A stretch of DNA of 52,891 nt from an uncultured Gemmiger sp. (GTDB lineage: Bacteria > Bacillota > Clostridia > Oscillospirales > Ruminococcaceae), in contig CALWNP010000016.1 of assembly GCA_944382835.1 (NCBI GenBank), positions 1 through 52,891 of the forward strand, in the 5' to 3' direction. Shown one piece after another: positions 19,229 through 26,939 of this stretch; positions within the stretch are counted from its first letter, which is position 1, and each line of letters opens with the position of its first letter. The position numbers and the translations under genes were made by a program. The notes beneath the pieces were generated by a model, which saw only the letters and a list, made by a program, of their open reading frames with translations, searched no databases and was not told the DNA's origin.

Positions 19229-20005
19229 TTACAGCCAGGAGATCACCACCAGCACGATGCCCAGCCCGGTGAGGATGATGCCGGTGAGCCGGTTGAGCAG
19301 CTTGGCGTCCGCCCCGGTGGCGATCCGGGCGGCGATCTGGGCCCAGACCAGGGTGAAGATCACGCAGAGGACCAGCAGATCCATCCGGGGCGGATGCCCC
19401 AGGGCAAAGTGGCTCACCGCCCCGGTCAGGGCCGAGAAGGTCATCACAAAGACGCTGGTGCCCACCGCGGTTTTCAGCTCATAGCCCAGCACGGCGGTCA
19501 GCACCAGCAGCATCATCATGCCGCCGCCGGCCCCGAAAAAGCCGCAGATCAGCCCGATGATGGCGCCGCCCGCCGCCCCCTTGGCGATCCGCACCGCCCG
19601 GCTGCCCCCCTGCAGGATCTGCCGGGTGGAGGTCACCGGGAAGAAGAGGAACCGCAGCCCCAGGATCAGGGTCATGGTCACCGAAAAGCCCCCCAGGGTG
19701 GTGTTGGGCACAAAGGTGGACAGCCAGCTGCCCACCAGGGTCATCACCAGCACCCCGCACATCATCACAAAGCCGTTGCGGATGTCGATGGAGCCGTTCT
19801 TGGCGTAGGTGCGGGCGCTGGCGGCGCTGGCCAGCACGTCGCTGGCCAGGGCGATGCCAATGGCGTCGTAGGCGGGCAGGCCCAGAAAGGTGACCAGCAT
19901 GGGGGTGATGACGGTGGCGGCGCTCATCCCGGCAAAACCGGTGCCCAGCCCGGCCCCGGCCCCGGCCAGAAAACAGATCAGGATTTCATACAACAGTGAA
20001 GCCAA
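19229..20005 (-). CDS. TauE/SafE (TSUP) family membrane exporter
   Basis: A 258-residue protein with about eight hydrophobic helices. The first repeat, LAGAGAGLGTGFAGMSAATVITPM, and the second, GGAIIGLICGFFGAGGGMMM, are the paired glycine-rich repeats of this family, many members of which move sulfite, sulfonates or related anions. No ATG fits the conserved N-terminus; a TTG at 20005 has AGGAGG at nine bases, so translation probably starts there (MASLLYEILICF). The frame extends to 20071 but crosses the promoter. It precedes the arylsulfate sulfotransferase gene, which supports a role in moving a sulfur compound. Its promoter carries the same box as the two-component and ABC promoters. Confidence 0.82.
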   Translation of the reverse strand: MASLLYEILICFLAGAGAGLGTGFAGMSAATVITPMLVTFLGLPAYDAIGIALASDVLASAASARTYAKNGSIDIRNGFVMMCGVLVMTLVGSWLSTFVPNTTLGGFSVTMTLILGLRFLFFPVTSTRQILQGGSRAVRIAKGAAGGAIIGLICGFFGAGGGMMMLLVLTAVLGYELKTAVGTSVFVMTFSALTGAVSHFALGHPPRMDLLVLCVIFTLVWAQIAARIATGADAKLLNRLTGIILTGLGIVLVVISWL

Positions 20006-20061
20006 AGGGGCGATCCTCCTTGCAGTGGTGGCACGACGGGCCGCGGCACCGCCGTGGCTGA

Positions 20062-20094
20062 AGGATAGCACAGGGCGCTAAACTGCCGCTAAAG
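20062..20094 (-). promoter_or_regulatory. CTTTAG-box promoter of the exporter/sulfotransferase operon
   Basis: Reading the minus strand, CTTTAG (20094-20089) and GTTTAG (20083-20078) are direct repeats 11 bases apart. The second begins 16 bases before a -10 element TATCCT (20067-20062). No normal -35 is present; the repeats take its place, as expected for an activator-dependent promoter of an OmpR-type regulator. Confidence 0.75.
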
Positions 20095-20113
20095 ATGGGG
20101 CAGACCCTTGCGT

Positions 20114-20143
20114 TTGACCGTCGCGCTTGATATCCTTTATACT
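20114..20143 (+). promoter_or_regulatory. Possible second promoter upstream of the two-component operon
   Basis: TTGACC (20114-20119) and TATACT (20138-20143) are 18 bases apart on the plus strand, about 150 bases before the response regulator gene. It could give basal expression independent of the CTTTAG box. The 289-base gap 20006-20294 holds this, the two box promoters, and no gene. Confidence 0.45.
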
Positions 20144-20236
20144 ATATAACACCATTTCTGTCGCTGCAAGATGATTTGCGGCAAAAAAACCGAAAAATTG
20201 CTGCAAAAAAGAAGGCTTCCTGTCCTGCTGCCGCCG

Positions 20237-20269
20237 CTTTAGCCTGCCTTTAGGCCGGTGTGGTAGGAT
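20237..20269 (+). promoter_or_regulatory. CTTTAG-box promoter of the two-component operon
   Basis: CTTTAG at 20237-20242 and 20248-20253 (11-base period), then the -10 element TAGGAT at 20264-20269, 16 bases from the start of the second repeat. The arrangement is the same as at 20062-20094 and 22265-22297, so the regulator probably controls its own gene. Confidence 0.78.
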
Positions 20270-20294
20270 GGGGGCAAAAACCGGAGGTGAGACC

Positions 20295-20969
20295 ATGCGG
20301 CTTCTGATTGCCGAGGACGATCCCAGACTGCTCAAATCCCTGCTGCACATCTTTGCGGCCAACAAGTTCAGCGCCGACGGGGTGACCAACGGCCGGGACG
20401 CCCTGCTCTATGCCCAGACCACCGAGTATGACGGCCTGGTGCTGGACATCATGATGCCGGGGCTGGACGGCATCGAGGTGCTGCGCACCCTGCGGGGGCA
20501 GGGGATCACCACCCCGGCCCTCTTTCTCACCGCCCGCACCGAGGTGGCCCAGCGGGTGGAGGGGCTGGACGCCGGGGCGGACGACTACCTGCCCAAGCCC
20601 TTCTCCACCGCCGAGCTGCTGGCCCGGGTGCGGGCGATGCTGCGCCGCAAGGACACCTACCTGCCCGACCTGCTGGTGCTGGGGCGGGTCACCCTCAACC
20701 GCTCCACCTACCAGCTGGGCTGCGGGGAGCGTCTGCAGGCCCTCAGCGGCAAGGAGTTCCAGATTCTCGAGATGCTCATGCAGGCCCCCGGCACCATCAT
20801 CCCCACCGAGCGGTTCATCACCCACCTCTGGGGCTGGGACGCCACGGTGGACACCAGTGTGGTCTGGGTGCACATCTCCAACCTGCGCAAAAAGATCAAC
20901 GCCCTGGGCGCCCCGCTGGACATCCGCTTTGTCCGCAACGCCGGCTACCTGCTGGAGGTAAAGCCATGA
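20295..20969 (+). CDS. OmpR-family response regulator
   Basis: A 224-residue DNA-binding response regulator. The receiver domain (1-115) has acidic residues in IAEDDPRL, the phosphorylated Asp51 in VLDIMMPG, Thr in FLTART and Lys in YLPKPFS. The C-terminal winged helix (about 125-222) contains LSGKEFQILEMLMQAPG and SVVWVHISNLRKKI. ATG 20295 has GGAGGTGA at 20283-20290. It overlaps the histidine kinase gene by four bases. The CTTTAG direct repeats in front of this gene, the exporter and the ABC operon have the 11-base period expected for tandem OmpR-type dimer binding, so this protein is the best candidate to bind them. Confidence 0.93.
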   Translation: MRLLIAEDDPRLLKSLLHIFAANKFSADGVTNGRDALLYAQTTEYDGLVLDIMMPGLDGIEVLRTLRGQGITTPALFLTARTEVAQRVEGLDAGADDYLPKPFSTAELLARVRAMLRRKDTYLPDLLVLGRVTLNRSTYQLGCGERLQALSGKEFQILEMLMQAPGTIIPTERFITHLWGWDATVDTSVVWVHISNLRKKINALGAPLDIRFVRNAGYLLEVKP

Positions 20970-22192
20970 TCGCCGCCCTGCAGAAAAAGTTCATCCTGGT
21001 CAGCACCCTGTCGGTGGTGGCGGTCTTTGCGGGGATCTTTCTGCTGCTGGCGGTCTTCAGCCAGGTGCAGGCCGCCCGCACCATGGACACCCTCACCGAC
21101 GCCATCGCCTCCAACGACGGGGTCTTCCCGCCCTTTGACCCAGCCCAGGCCGGGCCGGGCCGGGGCCTGCCCTACGACAGCGGCATCGACGCCGAAACCC
21201 GGTTCAGCACCCGGTTCTTCACCGTCTGGATGGACGGGGCCGACCGGATCACCCGGGTGAACATCGACGCCATCTCCTCTCTCACCGAGGACCAGGTCCG
21301 CCAGTATGCGTCCCAGGCGGCGGCCTCGGGGCGGGAGCGGGGCTGGATTGCCGACTACCGCTACCGGGTGCTGCGCACCGACACCGGGGCCACCCTGGTC
21401 TTTGTCAACGGCAGCATGAACCGGGCCATGACCGGGCGGCTGCTCTTCACCGCCTTTCTGGTGCTGCTGGGCAGTGCGGTGCTCATCGTCACCCTCACGG
21501 TGCTGATCTCCAAGCGGGTGGTGCGGCCGGTGGCCGAGAGCTACGAAAAACAAAAGCAGTTCATCACCGACGCCAACCACGAGCTCAAGACCCCCCTGAC
21601 CCTGATCCTCTCCAACCTGGACATCGTGGAGGCCGAGCTGGGCCAAAACGAATGGCTGGACGACATCCGCAGCGAGGGGGAGCGGATGGGGCTGCTGATC
21701 AACCAGCTGGTGACCCTGAGCCGGATGGACGAGGCCCGCCCCCCGGTGGAGGCCGCCGAGTTTGACCTGAGCGCCGCGGCGGCGGACACCGTCTCGGAGT
21801 TCGGGCCGCTGGCCGCCGGGCGGGGGCTGGGCTTTTCGGTGGAGATCCAGCCGGGGCTGCGCTACACCGGGGACGAGGCGCTGATCCGCCGGCTGCTTGC
21901 CATCCTGCTGGACAACGCGGTGAAATACTGCGACCCCGGCGGGCAGATTGCGGTGCGGCTGTTCCGCCGCCGCCATCCGGTGCTCACGGTGGAGAACAGC
22001 TATGCCGGGGTGGACGCTCTGGCCCTGGACCGGCTCTTTGACCGGTTCTACCGGGCGGACAAGGCTCGCACCTTCTCGGGCAGCTTCGGGGTGGGGCTGT
22101 CCATCGCCCGCTCCATCGCCCGCAACCACCGGGGCAGCATCTCGGCCTACAAGCGGGCGGGGATCATCGGCTTCCGGGCGGACCTCAGATAA
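20966..22192 (+). CDS. Sensor histidine kinase
   Basis: A 408-residue membrane sensor. A first membrane helix is at about residues 9-30, an extracytoplasmic sensing part of about 120 residues follows, and a second helix lies at about 158-180. The H box DANHELKTPLTL carries His205; the N box is LLAILLDNAVKYC; the G box is SGSFGVGLSIARSI. It lacks an obvious HAMP domain. The signal is unknown. Because the regulon includes a sulfur exporter and a GldG/ABC-2-type ABC system, a cell-envelope or small-molecule stress signal is possible but unproven. Confidence 0.92.
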   Translation: MIAALQKKFILVSTLSVVAVFAGIFLLLAVFSQVQAARTMDTLTDAIASNDGVFPPFDPAQAGPGRGLPYDSGIDAETRFSTRFFTVWMDGADRITRVNIDAISSLTEDQVRQYASQAAASGRERGWIADYRYRVLRTDTGATLVFVNGSMNRAMTGRLLFTAFLVLLGSAVLIVTLTVLISKRVVRPVAESYEKQKQFITDANHELKTPLTLILSNLDIVEAELGQNEWLDDIRSEGERMGLLINQLVTLSRMDEARPPVEAAEFDLSAAAADTVSEFGPLAAGRGLGFSVEIQPGLRYTGDEALIRRLLAILLDNAVKYCDPGGQIAVRLFRRRHPVLTVENSYAGVDALALDRLFDRFYRADKARTFSGSFGVGLSIARSIARNHRGSISAYKRAGIIGFRADLR

Positions 22193-22202
22193 ACCTTTTC
22201 CG

Positions 22203-22233
22203 GCGGACGGCGCTTTGGCGCCGTCCGCTTTTT
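22203..22233 (+). terminator. Terminator of the two-component operon
   Basis: GCGGACGGCGC (22203-22213) pairs perfectly with GCGCCGTCCGC (22218-22228) around a four-base loop, followed by TTTTT. The next operon therefore needs its own promoter. Confidence 0.92.
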
Positions 22234-22264
22234 GCTGCCCCTTTGGCCGGAAACCGGGGCCTTT

Positions 22265-22297
22265 CTTTAGCGCCGCTTTAGGCGGGCAGAGTATACT
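22265..22297 (+). promoter_or_regulatory. CTTTAG-box promoter of the ABC operon
   Basis: CTTTAG at 22265-22270 and 22276-22281 (11-base period) and -10 element TATACT at 22292-22297, again 16 bases from the second repeat. It follows a strong terminator and precedes the ATPase gene by about 60 bases. Confidence 0.8.
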
Positions 22298-22356
22298 GGC
22301 CAGGACGGGGCAGCGCGCCCCGGATGCTGTCCCCACGGGGGCAAGGAGGTTGCGCA

Positions 22357-23340
22357 ATGATCAAAGTAGAGCACCTGACCAAATATTACGGCACGTTCCG
22401 GGCGGTGAGCGACCTGTCCTTTGAGATTGAGGAGGGGCATGTCTACGGCTCCCTGGGCCCCAACGGGGCGGGCAAGACCACCACCATGAACATCATGACC
22501 GGCTGCCTGTCCGCCACCTCGGGCCATGTGCAGGTGGGGGGCTGCGACATCTTTGAGCAGCCCCGCAAGGCCAAGGCGATGATCGGCTATCTGCCCGAAC
22601 AGCCGCCCCTCTATCTCAACGAGACCCCGGTGGAATACCTGCGGTTTGTGGGGGAGGCCAAGGGGCTGCACGGCGCCGCCCTGGACCAGCAGATCCGCCG
22701 GGTGGTGGACCGGGTGGGCATCGGCGGGGTGCAGCACCGGCGGATTGCGGCGCTGTCCAAGGGCTACAAGCAGCGGGTGGGCATTGCCCAGGCGCTGCTG
22801 GGCAACCCCAAGGTCATCATCCTGGACGAGCCCACCGTGGGGCTGGACCCCATCCAGATCATCGAGATCCGGGACCTGATCAAGGAGCTGGGGCAGGAGC
22901 ACACCGTCATCTTCAGCTCCCACATCCTCTCCGAGGTGCAGGCCATCTGCGAAAAAATCCTCATCATCGCCCACGGCAAGCTGCTGGCCTTCGACAACCC
23001 CGACCGGCTGGAACAGAGCTTGCTCTCGGGCAGCCAGATCGTCTTCACCGCCGAGGCCGGGGTGGGGATGGTCCGCCAGCTGCTCAGCGCCATCCCCCAC
23101 ATCACCGAGGTGGTCCTCTCGGAGCAGGAGGGGGGCCGGGTCACCGCCGAGCTGCGCACCGACAGCCCCGACATCTATGAGGTGTCCCGGCGGATCTTCT
23201 TCGCCTTTGCCAACAAGCACCTGGCCCTGTTGGAAATGACCCTCAAGCGGGCCAGCCTGGAGGACATCTTCCTGGAACTCACCGAGGCGGACCCCGCCGG
23301 CAAAGCCCCCAAGGGCGGAAAGGAGGCCGCCAAACAATGA
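22357..23340 (+). CDS. ABC transporter ATP-binding protein, GldA/ABC-2 type
   Basis: A 327-residue ATPase. Walker A is GPNGAGKTTT, the Q-loop region is GYLPEQPPLY, the signature is LSKGYKQRVGIAQAL (the KGY variant common in this subfamily), Walker B is VIILDEPTVGLDP, and the H-loop is FSSHILSE. A C-terminal domain of about 90 residues follows. The start has AAGGAGGT. Its stop overlaps the next gene by four bases. In related loci such an ATPase is followed by a separate permease, a GldG-like auxiliary protein and a DUF4340 protein; here the middle two are replaced by one fused gene, so the ATPase may lack its membrane partner. Confidence 0.92.
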   Translation: MIKVEHLTKYYGTFRAVSDLSFEIEEGHVYGSLGPNGAGKTTTMNIMTGCLSATSGHVQVGGCDIFEQPRKAKAMIGYLPEQPPLYLNETPVEYLRFVGEAKGLHGAALDQQIRRVVDRVGIGGVQHRRIAALSKGYKQRVGIAQALLGNPKVIILDEPTVGLDPIQIIEIRDLIKELGQEHTVIFSSHILSEVQAICEKILIIAHGKLLAFDNPDRLEQSLLSGSQIVFTAEAGVGMVRQLLSAIPHITEVVLSEQEGGRVTAELRTDSPDIYEVSRRIFFAFANKHLALLEMTLKRASLEDIFLELTEADPAGKAPKGGKEAAKQ

Positions 23341-24335
23341 CAGCGGTACTGAAACACGAGCTGCGCAACTATTTCCATTCCTTCACCGCCTATGTCTTCG
23401 GGGCCATCACCTCGGCCATCGACTATGTGGTCACCGACGAGCTGCCCCAGCTCTACGTCCTGGAGGGCCACGGGGAGGCGGAACTGCCCGCCACCTTCCA
23501 GGACCAGATCGAGAAGGAGAACATCGAGATCAACACCCTCTCGCTGCTGACGGTGGATGAGATCCCCGAGGACGCCGCCTGCCTGATGATCTACGCCCCC
23601 ACCTCCGACATCTCCACCGAGGAAAAGGAGATGCTGGCCGAGTACGCCGCCGGCGGCGGCCGGCTGATGGTGGTGGCCGGCCCGGCGGAGGACGCCTCGC
23701 TGGACAACCTGGAAAGCCTGCTCTCCGACTACGGCGTCACCGCCAACGACGGCATCGTGGTGGAGGAAAACCGGGAGAGCTACACCTACCAGCCCTACGT
23801 CCTGCTGCCCGAGATGGCCTCCAGCGAGATCACCGACTCGCTGATCGAGGAGAACTACTATCCGGTGCTGCCCATCGCCCAGGGCCTGACGGTGCCGGAG
23901 GACAGCAGTTCGGTCACCACCCTGCTCAGCACCTCCGAGCTTTCCTTCAGCAAGGTGGCCGGCTATGACCTGGACACCTACGAGAAGGAGGACGGGGACA
24001 TCGACGGTCCTTTTGCGGTGGCGGGCTCCATCGACTGCGGCAACGAGGGGCAGATCCTCTGGTTCTCCTCCTCAGTCTTCCTGGAGGATATGTACAACGC
24101 CTGGTCCTCAGGCGCCAACGTGGACCTGGCCATGAACGGCCTGTCCTCCCTCATCGGAGAGACCGAAGCCATGGCCATCCGCAGCAAATCGATCAACTAC
24201 AACTATCTCAGCATCAGCAGTTCCACCGCGTCGCTGCTCAGGACGGTCATGATCGGGGTCTTCCCCCTGGGGTATCTGGCCATCGGCATCTTTGTGATCT
24301 GGAACAGAAGGAGGGAACAGAATGCAGCGGGCTAA
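23337..24335 (+). CDS. Fused remnant: start of ABC-2 permease joined to C-terminal GldG-like protein
   Basis: The 332-residue product begins MTAVLKHELRNYFHSFTAYVFGA, the cytoplasmic start and first helix edge of GldF/ABC-2 permeases, but then passes without a break into TSAIDYVVTDELPQLYVLEGHG, which belongs to the middle of GldG-like auxiliary proteins. The rest (LMIYAPTSDISTEEKEMLAE, GGGRLMVVAGP) and a C-terminal membrane helix (about 302-322) are GldG-like. Five or so membrane helices of the permease and the N-terminal helix and domain of the second protein are absent. The reading frame is intact. This looks like an in-frame deletion of more than 1 kb joining two genes; an assembly error is the main alternative. 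Coupled by a four-base overlap upstream and a 14-base overlap downstream. Confidence 0.8.
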   Translation: MTAVLKHELRNYFHSFTAYVFGAITSAIDYVVTDELPQLYVLEGHGEAELPATFQDQIEKENIEINTLSLLTVDEIPEDAACLMIYAPTSDISTEEKEMLAEYAAGGGRLMVVAGPAEDASLDNLESLLSDYGVTANDGIVVEENRESYTYQPYVLLPEMASSEITDSLIEENYYPVLPIAQGLTVPEDSSSVTTLLSTSELSFSKVAGYDLDTYEKEDGDIDGPFAVAGSIDCGNEGQILWFSSSVFLEDMYNAWSSGANVDLAMNGLSSLIGETEAMAIRSKSINYNYLSISSSTASLLRTVMIGVFPLGYLAIGIFVIWNRRREQNAAG

Positions 24336-25761
24336 ACGCATCTATCTTTTGCTGGGGGTGCTGGCGGTGGTCTGCGCCGCGGCCTTCGCCGTCACCCGCT
24401 ACCAGGCCGAGCAGGAGCGGATCAGCAACACCGACGAGGTGGTGCTGGAGCTGGACCCCGACACGGTGGACAGCCTCTCCTGGAGCTGCGACGGGGAGAG
24501 CCTGGCCTTCCACAAGGACGGCAGCTGGCTCTATGACGAGGACAGCGCCTTCCCGGTGGACGAGGAGAAGGTCCAGGCCCTGCTGGAGGACTTCCAGGCC
24601 CTGGGCGCCGCCTTCATCATCGAGGATGTCACCGACTACGCCCAGTACGGGCTGGATGACCCGGTCTGCACCATCGACATCACGGCGGGGGACACCGCCT
24701 ACCAGATCACCCTGGGGGATTACAGCACGATGGATTCCCAGCGGTATCTCTCCATCGGGGACGGCAACGTCTACCTGGTGGAGGATGACCCCCTGGAGGA
24801 CTTCGACATCCCCCTGAGCGAGATGATCGACAACGACGAGACCCCCGCCTTTGACAGCGTGGAGAGCATCCAGGTGGCCGGGGTGGACAACTACACCGCC
24901 GTCTATGAGGAGGACAGCAACGCCAGTTACAGCAGCGAGGACCTCTACTTCAAGCAGGAGGGGGACAGCCTGTCCCCGCTGGACACCGACCTGGTCCAGG
25001 ACTATCTGGACGAGATCAGCGGCCTGGACCTGACCGACTATGTGAGCTACAACGCCACCGAGGAGGAGATTGCCGACTGCGGCCTGGACCAGCCCGAGCT
25101 GACCCTCACCATCCGCTACACCGATGAGCCGGAGGAAGGGGAGGAGGACGCCACCGCCGAGACCGCCGAAACCCCCGCCACCTTCACCCTGCGGGTCAGC
25201 CGGGACCCCGACGAGCGCACCGCCACCCCCGAGGAGGCGGAGGAAACCGACGAAGAGGATGAGGAGGACGAGGAGGAGATCACCGCCTATCTGCGGGTGA
25301 ACGATTCCCCCATTCTCTACCAGATCACCGGCAGCGAGTACGAGGCCCTGATGGCCGCCCGCTACGACGACCTGCGCCATCAGGAGGTGCTGTGGGCCGA
25401 CTTTGCCGACATCACCGGCCTGGAAGTCACCCTGGAGGGCCAGACCTACACCATCACCACCAAGGGCTCGGGGGAGGACCGCACCTTCCTTTATAATGAG
25501 GAGGAGCTGGACACCGAGGACCTGCAGGATGCCCTGGAGGGGCTGACCGCCACCGAGTTCACCGACGAGACCCCCGCCCAGAAGGAGGAGATCTCCTTCA
25601 CCGTCTCGCTGGACAACGAGACCTTCCCCCAGGTGGTCATCCGGCTCTACCGCTACGACGGCGAAACCTGCCTGGCGGTGGTGGACGGCAGCCCCGTCTG
25701 CCTGGTGGAGCGGTCGGCGGTGGTGGACCTGATCGAAGCGGTCAACGCCATTGTTCTCTGA
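24322..25761 (+). CDS. DUF4340-like membrane-anchored protein of the ABC operon
   Basis: A 479-residue protein with one N-terminal membrane helix (about 6-24) and a large extracellular part rich in acidic residues. It resembles DUF4340 proteins, which follow GldG-like genes in ABC operons: repeated units of the type LAFHKDGSWLYDED and YGLDDPVCTIDI occur at least twice. Residues about 305-325 form a run of Glu and Asp (TDEEDEEDEEE), and another acidic Ala/Thr/Glu linker is near 270. Function unknown; probably an accessory surface component. ATG 24322 has GAAGGAGG and overlaps the preceding gene by 14 bases. Confidence 0.82.
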   Translation: MQRAKRIYLLLGVLAVVCAAAFAVTRYQAEQERISNTDEVVLELDPDTVDSLSWSCDGESLAFHKDGSWLYDEDSAFPVDEEKVQALLEDFQALGAAFIIEDVTDYAQYGLDDPVCTIDITAGDTAYQITLGDYSTMDSQRYLSIGDGNVYLVEDDPLEDFDIPLSEMIDNDETPAFDSVESIQVAGVDNYTAVYEEDSNASYSSEDLYFKQEGDSLSPLDTDLVQDYLDEISGLDLTDYVSYNATEEEIADCGLDQPELTLTIRYTDEPEEGEEDATAETAETPATFTLRVSRDPDERTATPEEAEETDEEDEEDEEEITAYLRVNDSPILYQITGSEYEALMAARYDDLRHQEVLWADFADITGLEVTLEGQTYTITTKGSGEDRTFLYNEEELDTEDLQDALEGLTATEFTDETPAQKEEISFTVSLDNETFPQVVIRLYRYDGETCLAVVDGSPVCLVERSAVVDLIEAVNAIVL

Positions 25762-25783
25762 TTTCCAAACTTCCATCATTCTG

Positions 25784-25827
25784 GCCAAAAGCTGGGGCTT
25801 GCAGCTCCGGCTTTTTGGCGTTACAAT
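25784..25827 (+). promoter_or_regulatory. Terminator of the ABC operon overlapping the esterase promoter
   Basis: GCCAAAAGC (25784-25792) pairs with GCTTTTTGGC (25810-25819) with one bulge, with an inner stem GGGGCT/AGCTCC, giving a strong hairpin with a T run. The -35 TTGCAG (25799-25804) lies in the hairpin loop and the -10 TACAAT (25822-25827) follows after 17 bases. Transcripts from upstream would form the hairpin, while those from this promoter start beyond it. Confidence 0.65.
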
Positions 25828-25858
25828 GAAAGCAAAATATCGAGAGGAGTGCTGTTCC

Positions 25859-26686
25859 ATGGCTTTGATTCAGGTTAATTTTACCTCCTACACCCTCCTG
25901 CGCACCGTGCCGCTCAACGTGATTCTGCCGGTGGACAAGTTTGACTGGGGCAAAACCCGCCCCGAGCGCAGCTACCCCACCCTCTATCTGCTCCACGGCA
26001 TCTTTGGCAACTACGAAGACTGGGTCACCCGCACCCGGGTCATCCGCTGGGCCCAGGAGCGGGATCTGGCGGTGGTCATGCCCTCGGGGGACAACCGGTT
26101 CTATGTGGACCAGCCCAACACCTTTGACTATTACGGCAAATTCATCGGGGAGGAACTGGTCGAGATCACCCGGCGGATGTTCCCCCTCTCCCGCAAGCGG
26201 GAGGACACCTTCATCGGCGGGCTGTCCATGGGCGGTTACGGCGCCCTGCGCAACGGGATGAAATACCACGACACCTTTGGCCGGATCGTGGCCCTGTCCA
26301 CCGCCAACGTCACCGCCATGCTGGACACCTACCAGGACAACGCCGACAACATCATGCAGAGCAAGGCCTACATGGAAGGGCTGTTCGGCCCGCTGGACAA
26401 GGTGCCCGGCAGCGACAAGGACCTCTACGCCCTGGCGGACGGCCTGGCCGGCAAGACCCAGGACCAGCCCAAGGTCTACATGGCCTGCGGCACCGACGAC
26501 GGCCTGCTGCCCCTCAACCGCAGCCTGGCCCAGCGGCTGAAAAAGGACGGCTTTGACCTGACCTACCGGGAGGCCCCCGGCGCCCACGAGTGGGATTTCT
26601 GGGACAGCCAGATCAAGCAGGTCATGGACTGGCTGCCCCTGGACGCCGCCAACGACGGGGTCAACAGCGGCAACGTGGGAATTTGA
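25859..26686 (+). CDS. Alpha/beta hydrolase, esterase D / tributyrin esterase-like
   Basis: A 275-residue cytoplasmic hydrolase. The oxyanion segment is YLLHGIFGNYEDW, the nucleophile elbow is GGLSMGGYG with Ser123, the acid is likely in ACGTDDGLL and the histidine in GAHEWDFW. These features fit the esterase D superfamily, which includes acetyl-, feruloyl- and S-formylglutathione hydrolases; short acyl or acetyl sugar esters are plausible substrates. The ATG at 25859 has GAGAGGAG, whereas the longer frame upstream passes through the terminator and promoter. It is transcribed alone. Confidence 0.88.
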   Translation: MALIQVNFTSYTLLRTVPLNVILPVDKFDWGKTRPERSYPTLYLLHGIFGNYEDWVTRTRVIRWAQERDLAVVMPSGDNRFYVDQPNTFDYYGKFIGEELVEITRRMFPLSRKREDTFIGGLSMGGYGALRNGMKYHDTFGRIVALSTANVTAMLDTYQDNADNIMQSKAYMEGLFGPLDKVPGSDKDLYALADGLAGKTQDQPKVYMACGTDDGLLPLNRSLAQRLKKDGFDLTYREAPGAHEWDFWDSQIKQVMDWLPLDAANDGVNSGNVGI

Positions 26687-26704
26687 GCATCTCTGACGAC
26701 ACAG

Positions 26705-26753
26705 AAAAGGCAGAGGGCTTTGATGGCAGACATCAAGGCCCTCTGCCTTTTTT
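26705..26753 (+). terminator. Terminator of the esterase gene
   Basis: AAAAGGCAGAGGG continues into a stem of about 21 pairs, ending CCCTCTGCC at 26739-26747, followed by six T residues. It lies about 110 bases left of the invertible segment and would also block a promoter pointing left from it. Confidence 0.92.
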
Positions 26754-26862
26754 GACGGAACAACACTAAAAAATATTTTATTTTAAGAAAAGGACGTATT
26801 CCCTTTTTTGGGAAAACAAAAGGCAAAAATTCGATGAAACAACGATAAAATAATGACGGAAT

Positions 26863-26881
26863 TTCGTGGAGTATTGTACTC
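26863..26881 (+). repeat. Left inverted repeat of the invertible segment
   Basis: TTCGTGGAGTATTGTACTC. It matches the reverse complement of 28301-28319 at 18 of 19 bases. Inside is the dyad GAGTA-TTG-TACTC, and the dyad extends outward as TTC...GAA to 26887, the form of a tyrosine recombinase core site. Confidence 0.88.
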
Positions 26882-26885
26882 TGTG

Positions 26886-26933
26886 AAAAAAGCCCGCCGG
26901 ACAGGCTTTCCATGCCTTGTCCGGCGGGCTTTT
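26886..26933. terminator. Terminator of the recombinase gene, inside the invertible segment
   Basis: AGCCCGCCGGACA (26891-26903) pairs perfectly with TGTCCGGCGGGCT (26918-26930), with A6 on the left and T4 on the right, so it can act in both directions. It lies between the left repeat and the recombinase stop. After inversion it would stand between the recombinase and the pilus genes. Confidence 0.9.
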
Positions 26934-26939
26934 GACGGT

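Noticed and set aside
23337-24335. Frameshifted pseudogene
   Set aside because: No frameshift or stop is present; the two parts are joined in frame, so it is listed as a fusion by deletion.
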